A stretch of DNA of 33,298 bases from Gammaproteobacteria bacterium. GTDB lineage: Bacteria; Pseudomonadota; Gammaproteobacteria; SZUA-229. Every line of letters starts with the position of its first letter. The first letter of the stretch is position 1. Below, piece after piece: positions 1-6,145 of the stretch. The translations under genes were made by a program, and so were the position numbers. The notes beneath the pieces are model-generated. The model was not told where the DNA came from. It saw nothing but the letters and a program-made list of their open reading frames with translations, and did not search any database. Where the stretch lies: the NCBI GenBank assembly GCA_030595325.1, contig JAUVDN010000015.1, forward strand, positions 1-33,298, given 5' to 3'.

Positions 1-899
1 GTTTTCATCATGAACAACTCACCGCTTTCTTTATCGCGAACTTTATAAAGTTGCGAAGTGGTGCTGGCGTGAATTTCTTCAAGAATCTCGTAACCATCCA
101 TGGTCATGCCAGGACCAAGGTGAGGCGGAAAGGGTAGCCGAGTTAATTCGTTGTAAATCTCATTGGCATCTTGTGAAGGTAGTGCTTCAATTTCAATTAT
201 CTGGCAGGTAACATTATCATGGCTTTTAAGGTCGAGCGCATGCATCACAATTTTGTCAGCTTTTACTTCAATTGCAGAATCAGCATTTAAGTGTTCTTTT
301 AATTGTTGATCGCTGAGGTAATCATGAATACCGTCTGTGGTCATTAAAAAAACATCGCCCTGTTCGATAGCGAGTGTTTTGTAATCGATATCGAGGTGAC
401 TATCGATACCCATGGCACGGCTTAAATAATTTTTCTTGTCTGATATCCAGACGCGGTGGTCAGTGGTAATCAGTTCGAGGTCACCAGCTAGGTTATTTTT
501 ACGGAAGCGATAAATACGTGAATCACCGACGTGGAATATATGTGCAGTTGTTGATTTGAAAACGATGGCGCTAAACGTGGTGACCATGCCGTTCGCATGA
601 TCTTTGTTACCATTGCTTAATAACCAGTTATTAATCGCGGTTAAAATTTTGGCGCCAGATGTTTTAACCGTCCATGTTTCAGGTGTGCTGAAGTAATCGT
701 TTAGAAAACTTTTAACACAATGTTCACTTGCCTCTTGTGCATTGGCGCAGCTACCCATGCCATCGGCGATGGCGCAGGCGATACCTTTATTCTCAAGGGT
801 AGAACCTTCAGGAATGTAAGCGCCGAAGAAGTCCTCATTGCGTTCTTTGATGCCTTTATCTGAACACTGCCCGAGGTTAATTTTTAATTGTGAATGCAT
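1..899 (-). CDS. PP2C-type protein phosphatase fused to protein kinase (partial)
   Basis: The frame is open from an ATG at 899 to the window edge, so about 299 N-terminal residues are visible and the 3' end is missing. The first ~235 residues are a PP2C (PPM) Ser/Thr phosphatase: RNEDFFGAY near residue 20, ADGMGS near 45, HVGDSRIYRFR, TTDGIHDYLSD and a late DNVTC. These carry the Asp residues that bind the two metals. After a linker the protein enters a kinase fold: the visible tail DGYEILEEIHASTTSQLYKV reads as a Gly-poor P-loop strand, and MMK at the edge fits the ATP-binding lysine strand. Bifunctional phosphatase/kinase genes are known beside nitrate porters in gammaproteobacteria. It lies 82 bases downstream of the porter gene on the same strand, so it is probably cotranscribed and may tune nitrate uptake or assimilation by phosphorylation. 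Its targets are unknown. The domain call is firm; the role is inference. Confidence 0.85.
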   Translation of the reverse strand, partial: MHSQLKINLGQCSDKGIKERNEDFFGAYIPEGSTLENKGIACAIADGMGSCANAQEASEHCVKSFLNDYFSTPETWTVKTSGAKILTAINNWLLSNGNKDHANGMVTTFSAIVFKSTTAHIFHVGDSRIYRFRKNNLAGDLELITTDHRVWISDKKNYLSRAMGIDSHLDIDYKTLAIEQGDVFLMTTDGIHDYLSDQQLKEHLNADSAIEVKADKIVMHALDLKSHDNVTCQIIEIEALPSQDANEIYNELTRLPFPPHLGPGMTMDGYEILEEIHASTTSQLYKVRDKESGELFMMK

Positions 900-981
900 G
901 CTTTTATCTTGCCACAAAAAATATAATAGAATTTACGTTCTGTGACATATTGGCTATGTGGTATCAATGATGACACGTCGA

Positions 982-2463
982 TTACGAAACGTCGATCATC
1001 TCAACGCTGCCATCAGGCATAACTTCAGCCATCTGACCGCGTGGTTCGCGCAAGAATATGATGATGCAGAATAGTACTATCGCACCCGCACCTGCAATAA
1101 ACATGAAAAAAGCCTGCGTCGATACAAAAGACAGAATGGTTAAAAACATAACGCCACCGATGTTGCCATAAGCGCCAGACATACCAGCAATCTGACCGGT
1201 CATACGACGCTGGATGAGCGGAACCATGGCAAACACAGCGCCAGAGCCTGCTTTAGAAAACAAGCCGCAGATGATAGTAGTTGCCACAACCAGAGGTAAT
1301 GCCCAGCTTGCATCTACTTGTGCTAATAATGCAAAAGATAATGCTATGCCGGTAAAGAGAACAGTCAGTGTACGTTTTCGTCCAAATTTGTCACTGATAA
1401 CGCCACCAGCAGGTCGTGCTATTAAATTCATTACTGGATAAACCGCCGCTAGAACACCAGCAAGAATCGTTGAGGTTTCAAAAGTATCTTTATAAAACAG
1501 AGGTAGCATAGAAACCAGGGCCAGTTCTGAACCGAAAGTTACCATGTATGACAAATTCAACACGGCTACCTGGCTGAAGTCATACTTAAATATATCAGGC
1601 ACTTCTTTTTTAAATATATCTTTATTTACCCGGTAGATATTAAAAGCCTGATAAAAATAAACCGCAGCCAGTGCACCATAGATGCTGTAAGTAATGCTGT
1701 TATCAAACCAGTTCAAGTTTGCAGGAGAAAGTTTCCATGCTAATACTGCGAGTGCGCCGTACATAGGAATACTGACGACCAGGTATAAGAAGAAATCAAA
1801 TTTGCTGGTGACTTCCATGCCGCCCATTTTTTTAGGCTTAAAGTAAGTAGAGCCCTTTGGGGTGTTTGTTACCGCAAAATAATAAAATACACCGTATAAG
1901 ATAGCCATGAGTCCTGTTGTTGCTATCGCATAACGCCAGCCGTTGTCACCACCATACATTAGAGCAAGCGTTGGTAATAAGATTGCCGATGCTGCTGAAC
2001 CAAAGTTACCCCAGCCGCCATAAATGCCTTGTGCTAATCCTGTTTGGCGAGCAGGGAACCATTCTGAGATCATGCGGATACCAACAACAAAACCTGCACC
2101 GACAAAACCCAGTAAGAAGCGCATGGTAGCGAGTTGTTGATAATTTTGCGCAGTGGCAAATGCGATACAGAGAAGTCCAGAAAGTATCAGGATGGAAGAA
2201 AACATGATGCGTGGACCGAAGCGGTCAACCAGCATGCCAACAACGATGCGTGCAGGGATGGTCATGGCAACGTTAAGGATTAACAGCGCTTTAACTTCCT
2301 GATCCGATAAACCAAAAGTTTCGCGAATGACCACCATCAATGGTGCATGCGCAAACCAAATCATAAAAGTAAGAAAAAATGCAAACCAGGTTAAATGCAG
2401 GATTCGCATATTTCCAGAAAATGAAAATAAATTTAGTTTAGATTTTGAACCTGTCGCTGACAT
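982..2463 (-). CDS. narK: NarK-type nitrate/nitrite transporter (MFS, NNP family)
   Basis: This 493-residue inner-membrane protein of the major facilitator superfamily has about 12 hydrophobic helices. The two nitrate-signature segments of the NNP family are visible: GGWGNFGSAASA near residue 150 and GAYGNIGGVMF near 430. The substrate-binding arginines of the family fit ARIVVGMLVDRFGPR (helix 2 region) and ARPAGGVISDKFGRK (helix 8 region). The adjacent nirBD and nasA-like genes indicate import of nitrate (or nitrite) for assimilation rather than respiration. The ATG at 2463 begins a short hydrophilic N-terminus. The upstream 300 bases carry a sigma-54 promoter and an NtrC-type palindrome, so expression under nitrogen limitation is likely. 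The gene could equally be named nasA by the transporter nomenclature; family assignment is secure. Confidence 0.93.
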   Translation of the reverse strand: MSATGSKSKLNLFSFSGNMRILHLTWFAFFLTFMIWFAHAPLMVVIRETFGLSDQEVKALLILNVAMTIPARIVVGMLVDRFGPRIMFSSILILSGLLCIAFATAQNYQQLATMRFLLGFVGAGFVVGIRMISEWFPARQTGLAQGIYGGWGNFGSAASAILLPTLALMYGGDNGWRYAIATTGLMAILYGVFYYFAVTNTPKGSTYFKPKKMGGMEVTSKFDFFLYLVVSIPMYGALAVLAWKLSPANLNWFDNSITYSIYGALAAVYFYQAFNIYRVNKDIFKKEVPDIFKYDFSQVAVLNLSYMVTFGSELALVSMLPLFYKDTFETSTILAGVLAAVYPVMNLIARPAGGVISDKFGRKRTLTVLFTGIALSFALLAQVDASWALPLVVATTIICGLFSKAGSGAVFAMVPLIQRRMTGQIAGMSGAYGNIGGVMFLTILSFVSTQAFFMFIAGAGAIVLFCIIIFLREPRGQMAEVMPDGSVEMIDVS

Positions 2464-2508
2464 CTTTGTTTCCTGAGTACTTCGTTGTAATAATTATAAG
2501 TGTTGATA

Positions 2509-2524
2509 TGCAAGCAGCATGCCA
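2509..2524 (-). promoter_or_regulatory. Sigma-54 (-24/-12) promoter of narK
   Basis: Read on the minus strand the site is TGGCATG-CTGC-TTGCA. It matches the sigma-54 consensus TGGCACG-N4-TTGCW at all but one position, with the invariant GG and GC at the correct 12-base distance. Transcription should start near 2499, giving a leader of about 36 bases before the narK ATG. Confidence 0.82.
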
Positions 2525-2596
2525 ATTGCTTAAGTGGTTGAATGTTGGTTATTTAAGTTTTGATATTTGCCACTGCACTTAATTATTGGTGCATTG

Positions 2597-2613
2597 CGCA
2601 CTAACAGAGTGCG
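2597..2613. promoter_or_regulatory. NtrC-binding palindrome upstream of narK
   Basis: CGCACT-AACAG-AGTGCG is a perfect 17-base palindrome of the NtrC form (GCACY-N5-RGTGC). Its centre lies about 106 bases upstream of the predicted sigma-54 start, close to the classical enhancer distance. Further half-sites (TGCACT at 2574, GGTGCA at 2588) lie between it and the promoter, but with an 8-base gap. Confidence 0.8.
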
Positions 2614-2761
2614 TATAAAAGTGTTACGTATTGTTTGAGCATTATTATTCGCTTAAACAGGGCTTGAAGAAATATACCGTAATGGTTGCATTCAAGAGGG
2701 CGTATAACTTTAACTGGTTATACAATTATTCATAATCATGCAGATTAGTTGAGTGCAATAG

Positions 2762-3076
2762 TTATTGATAATGAACTGCCAGCCAGATTGTTTCGCTGTC
2801 TGTGCTGGTTTGGTCTACTCTGTGCTTTTTGTGCGCGGGTATATTTATATGATCACCTGATTTCATCTTTGAGATAGAGCCGTCTTCAAAGATCAATACA
2901 GCCTCACCTTTTAAAACCATAACCCATTCATTTTTATCCTGATTAAACCAGCCGGTTTCAGGTGAGCGTTGGCCGAGGGAGATAATTCGCTCTATCTGCA
3001 CGTTGTCAGTATCAATAAGGCGCTCAAATATTTCGGATTCAAGGTTTTTCGGGATGTCTGCGAATATATTCTTCAT
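2762..3076 (-). CDS. Small single-domain cupin protein
   Basis: This 104-residue protein is a compact cupin barrel. The segment NEWVMVLKGEAVLIFEDG (about residues 49-66) is the first cupin motif without the usual HxH, and SGDHINIPAHKKHRVD (about 73-88) is the second, with candidate metal ligands in PAHKKHR. There is no signal peptide, so it is cytoplasmic. It sits between narK and glnN and is divergent from glnN; an NtrC-type palindrome in the shared spacer could act on both. No Shine-Dalgarno sequence is obvious before the ATG at 3076. The substrate cannot be deduced; cupins of this kind may be enzymes or ligand sensors. Confidence 0.8.
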   Translation of the reverse strand: MKNIFADIPKNLESEIFERLIDTDNVQIERIISLGQRSPETGWFNQDKNEWVMVLKGEAVLIFEDGSISKMKSGDHINIPAHKKHRVDQTSTDSETIWLAVHYQ

Positions 3077-3121
3077 TTTAACTGCACCAATATGGAGTAT
3101 ATGTTGGTTGATGTGTTACTG

Positions 3122-3138
3122 GCGCACTATTTTGGTGC
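3122..3138. promoter_or_regulatory. NtrC-binding palindrome in the cupin/glnN spacer
   Basis: CGCACT-ATTTT-GGTGCG fits the NtrC palindrome GCACY-N5-RGTGC with both half-sites intact. It is centred about 140 bases upstream of the predicted glnN sigma-54 start. A weaker second match, TGCACC-AATAT-GGAGTA, lies at 3083-3099 next to the cupin start. Confidence 0.75.
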
Positions 3139-3244
3139 GATAGATTGGTGGCTTATTATAGTGTGAATAACCAGTTAATTCATATCTCATTGTTTTATTT
3201 AAATAAAACTGTTGTAACGAGGGTGTGAGTGGTGTTGTTTTGAG

Positions 3245-3260
3245 TGGCATAGAAATTGCT
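3245..3260 (+). promoter_or_regulatory. Sigma-54 promoter of glnN
   Basis: TGGCATA-GAAA-TTGCT matches the -24/-12 consensus with GG and GC at the proper spacing. The start should fall near 3270, leaving a leader of about 139 bases before glnN. The rest of the 332-base spacer (3077-3408) holds the NtrC sites and, in the leader, a small hairpin CTCAAG/CTTGAG at 3315-3334. I do not recognise a riboswitch in it. Confidence 0.8.
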
Positions 3261-3408
3261 TTGTAGATTGGACTGTTTGTAAAAACACTATTAACACCGC
3301 CCAAAGATAGAGAACTCAAGATCGAGAGCTTGAGATAGAGCATCTGATCCATCCGGGACCACATTTTTAACGCGGAACTCACTTTAAAATAGATAAGAGG
3401 TATATGAA

Positions 3409-5583
3409 ATGAATGGAAATGCATCCCGCCTGCAAGCGGTTGAACACATTACTAATCGAGGACCAGCTACGGTTGAGCAAACTGAATCACTCGATGATAT
3501 CTGGGCAGTAGATGTTTTCAATCTAGAGAAGATGGAAAAAGCACTGTCTAAAGGTGCTTTTGAATGTATCAAAAAGACGATACAGACAAACGAAGCGCTT
3601 GATGAGAGCACGGCTGACGAAATTGCATCAGCGATGAAAGAATGGGCGCTGACAAAAGGCGTAAAATTCTTTTCACATATCTTTTTTCCAATGACCAATG
3701 CAACGGCTGAAAAGCACGATGCATTTATCGTTACCGATTTTGATGGCGGCGCTATTTCAAAATTTAATGGCAGCCTGTTGATCAAAGGCGAGCCAGACGG
3801 TTCTTCTTTCCCTAATGGTGGTATCCGTGTAACCAATGCGGCGCGTGGTTATACCGCATGGGATCCGAGTAGTCCTGCTTACATCATGCGTACCGAAAAT
3901 GGTGCGACATTGATGATTCCATGTGTATTTGCCTCATGGACCGGTGAAGCACTGGATAAGAAAATACCATTACTTCGCTCGAATGCGGCAATGAACACAG
4001 CGGCACAAAAAGTACTGTCGCTTATGGGTGAGGCTGAAATTGCACCGTTAAATTCAAGCTGTGGTGCAGAGCAGGAATACTTTTTAGTTGATGCTAAATT
4101 TGCTAATGCTCGACCTGATTTATTGTTAGCCGGTCGTACCTTATTTGGTGCCGCGCCAGCGAAAGGCCAGGAATTTGATGACCATTACTTCGGTGCTATT
4201 CCATCGCGCGTACAAGTTTACATGCAAGATGCAGAAGATCAGTTATACCGTTTAGGTATTCCTGCTAAAACGCATCACAATGAAGTTGCTCCAGGACAGT
4301 TTGAGATCGCGCCATATTTTGAAGCCGCCAATGTTGCCGCAGATCACCAGCAGCTGTTGATGACTGTATTACAGAACACAGCTAAAGAGCATGGTTTCAT
4401 CTGTCTGATGCACGAAAAACCTTTTGCCGGTATTAATGGTTCAGGTAAACACGTTAACTGGTCGGTCGGTAACTCGACTCAAGGTAACTTGCTTGATCCG
4501 GGTCATACACCAGAAGAAAATCTTAATTTCTTATTGTTCTGTGGTGCGGTGATTCGTGGTGTACATAAGTATGGTCCTTTACTACGTGCAGTAATCGCTT
4601 CATCAAGTAACGACCATCGCTTGGGCGCAAACGAAGCGCCACCAGCGATTCTTTCTGTTTACCTAGGTAAACAGTTAGAAGCTGTATTCGAAGATATTCA
4701 GGCCGGTAAGTTAGCGCCGACGGATGATGGCGGTGTGATGGATCTAGGTTTAGAGCAGATTTTAAACTTCAAACGTGATTCAGGTGACCGAAATAGAACG
4801 TCACCGTTTGCCTTTACTGGTAACCGTTTTGAGTTCCGTGCAGTTGGTTCATCACAATCTGTTTCTGGTCCGTTAATTGCGATGAATACCATGTTAGCTG
4901 ATTCACTGGATTGGATTGCTGAAAAACTTGAAGCTGAATTAACTGGCGGCGCAGATAAAACAGCAGCAGTTATCACTGTGCTGAAAGAGTTAATGTCTCT
5001 GCATGGTAATGCAGTGTTTGGTGGTGACGGTTACTCGTCTGAATGGCATGAGATGGCTGTTAAAGAGCGTGGCCTGAAGAACTTACCAACAACAGCGGAT
5101 GCGCTGCCATACTTACAAGATGACGAAATCATTAAACTGTTCGAAACAACTGGCGTATTATCACCTGTTGAGTTAGAAAGCCGCTATGAAATCTATGCTG
5201 AGCAATATATTTTATCGATAGAAGTTGAAGCCAAACTGGTTATTGATATTGCAAAAACATTGATCTATCCAGCCGCTGTCAGCTACCTTTCTGATCTGTC
5301 TGCAGCGAGTGCAGGTATGCAAAGTATGGACATTACTCTTGATAACAACACAGCGAAGATAGTTGCGGCAGAAGCAAATGCGATGCTGGCTGCGGTGAGT
5401 GAGCTTAGTGAAGCGATGGAGAAAGAAACTTTTGCGTCTACTAACGAGCATATGCAATATTGTGCTAATGGTATTCGTGCATTGATGGATAAGGTTCGTG
5501 TACATGCAGATGCACTTGAATGTGAAGTAGCGGATAAGTTATGGCCGTTACCGAAGTATCAGGAAATGTTGTTTATTAAATAA
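3409..5583 (+). CDS. glnN: Glutamine synthetase type III
   Basis: The 724 residues match the usual length (about 725) of GSIII, a long glutamine synthetase class distinct from the ~470-residue GlnA. It joins ammonium to glutamate using ATP. Visible markers are GAEQEYFLVD (metal-binding Glu region, near residue 220), NEVAPGQFEIAPYFEAAN (near 295), a glycine-rich GINGSGKHVNWS (near 345), SSSNDHRLGANEAPPAI (near 400) and FAFTGNRFEFRAVGSS (near 465). The start at 3409 has AGAGG about 10 bases upstream. A strong terminator follows. The NtrC/sigma-54 promoter shows that it responds to nitrogen limitation. Type III enzymes are best known from Bacteroidetes and cyanobacteria, so one inside a gammaproteobacterial nitrate island is notable. 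Function is secure from the family motifs. Confidence 0.95.
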   Translation: MNGNASRLQAVEHITNRGPATVEQTESLDDIWAVDVFNLEKMEKALSKGAFECIKKTIQTNEALDESTADEIASAMKEWALTKGVKFFSHIFFPMTNATAEKHDAFIVTDFDGGAISKFNGSLLIKGEPDGSSFPNGGIRVTNAARGYTAWDPSSPAYIMRTENGATLMIPCVFASWTGEALDKKIPLLRSNAAMNTAAQKVLSLMGEAEIAPLNSSCGAEQEYFLVDAKFANARPDLLLAGRTLFGAAPAKGQEFDDHYFGAIPSRVQVYMQDAEDQLYRLGIPAKTHHNEVAPGQFEIAPYFEAANVAADHQQLLMTVLQNTAKEHGFICLMHEKPFAGINGSGKHVNWSVGNSTQGNLLDPGHTPEENLNFLLFCGAVIRGVHKYGPLLRAVIASSSNDHRLGANEAPPAILSVYLGKQLEAVFEDIQAGKLAPTDDGGVMDLGLEQILNFKRDSGDRNRTSPFAFTGNRFEFRAVGSSQSVSGPLIAMNTMLADSLDWIAEKLEAELTGGADKTAAVITVLKELMSLHGNAVFGGDGYSSEWHEMAVKERGLKNLPTTADALPYLQDDEIIKLFETTGVLSPVELESRYEIYAEQYILSIEVEAKLVIDIAKTLIYPAAVSYLSDLSAASAGMQSMDITLDNNTAKIVAAEANAMLAAVSELSEAMEKETFASTNEHMQYCANGIRALMDKVRVHADALECEVADKLWPLPKYQEMLFIK

Positions 5584-5608
5584 CTTTTTTAGATAGCGTT
5601 ATTAAGGA

Positions 5609-5636
5609 GCCAGTAACATTTGTTACTGGCTTTTTT
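5609..5636 (+). terminator. Rho-independent terminator of glnN
   Basis: The ten-base stem GCCAGTAACA/TGTTACTGGC with a two-base TT loop is followed by six T residues, 25 bases after the glnN stop codon. Confidence 0.93.
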
Positions 5637-5709
5637 GTTTGCGCCTATCAGTGATTTTATAAGTTGCTATAGAACATGTTGGCAGAGTGTGTGTTGGCAT
5701 GAAACGCAT

Positions 5710-5868
5710 TGGCATGGAGCGCGCTTTATCTAACGGAAGAACAGATGGCTATTTTGGTCGGTTCTAGCCTTATCCATTGTTTCATTTGGTAAGAGATATT
5801 TTGATGCGCATGAGCAATAGCGCTCTCCTCGTAGGCAGACTCCGCCTTTTGAGGTGAGTGCTTTTTTT
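5710..5868 (+). ncRNA. Possible small RNA unit between glnN and nirB
   Basis: The segment begins with TGGCATG-GAGC-GCGCT (5710-5725), a weaker sigma-54-like element that keeps GG and GC at correct spacing. It ends with a hairpin of AGCGCTCTCCTC (5819-5830) against GAGGTGAGTGCT (5851-5862), with one wobble and one mismatch, followed by a seven-T tract (5862-5868). No convincing open reading frame lies inside. A transcript of about 135 bases would result. Pseudomonads have a nitrogen-controlled RNA (NalA) ahead of their nitrate-assimilation genes, so the position is suggestive, but no sequence similarity can be claimed. The terminator-like hairpin is seen; the RNA is inference. Confidence 0.35.
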
Positions 5869-5962
5869 GTTTTATTTTTTTTGCCAGCGGTTAATGTAAA
5901 GGCTTGATATTTGTCAATTTAGTCTTTTTTATCAGATAGTTATCTCGATTCATTCTGTGCAA

Positions 5963-5979
5963 TGCACTGCCTTAGTGCG
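5963..5979. promoter_or_regulatory. NtrC-binding palindrome 1 upstream of nirB
   Basis: TGCACT-GCCTT-AGTGCG carries both NtrC half-sites (GCACT-N5-AGTGC). Its centre is 126 bases upstream of the predicted nirB transcription start and 30 bases, about three helical turns, from the second site. Confidence 0.82.
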
Positions 5980-5992
5980 CAGTATAGTGTTA

Positions 5993-6009
5993 CGCACCTG
6001 ACTGGTGCG
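5993..6009. promoter_or_regulatory. NtrC-binding palindrome 2 upstream of nirB
   Basis: CGCACC-TGACT-GGTGCG is essentially the consensus NtrC site (TGCACC-N5-GGTGCA) apart from the outermost base pair. It is centred 96 bases upstream of the predicted start. The tandem arrangement resembles the classical glnA enhancer. Confidence 0.86.
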
Positions 6010-6071
6010 CTCTTTTGGTGCAAAAGTGAGATATCTCTATAGAAACCCTTTCTTAATGGGAATACAAAACA

Positions 6072-6087
6072 TGGCACGGATATTGTA
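6072..6087 (+). promoter_or_regulatory. Sigma-54 promoter of the nirB operon
   Basis: TGGCACG-GATA-TTGTA matches the full -24 box and has TTGT in place of TTGC at -12. Transcription should start near 6097, giving a leader of about 49 bases to the preferred nirB start. Confidence 0.82.
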
Positions 6088-6145
6088 ATGTCTTCATTAA
6101 AGTATTAACAAATATTGATATTCTCTTATGTGTGACGAGGCGAAG

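Noticed and set aside
3270-3408. Possible glutamine riboswitch in the glnN leader
   Set aside because: Only a six-base-pair hairpin is visible and none of the conserved riboswitch segments are recognisable.
3384-3836. 150-codon minus-strand frame
   Set aside because: It lies opposite the well-supported N-terminus of glnN and has no recognisable content.
5694-5709. Second TGGCATG upstream of the putative small RNA
   Set aside because: There is no GC at the -12 position, so it fails the sigma-54 spacing test.
6128-6145. Upstream ATG for nirB
   Set aside because: It has no ribosome site, whereas the ATG at 6146 has GAGG five bases upstream.
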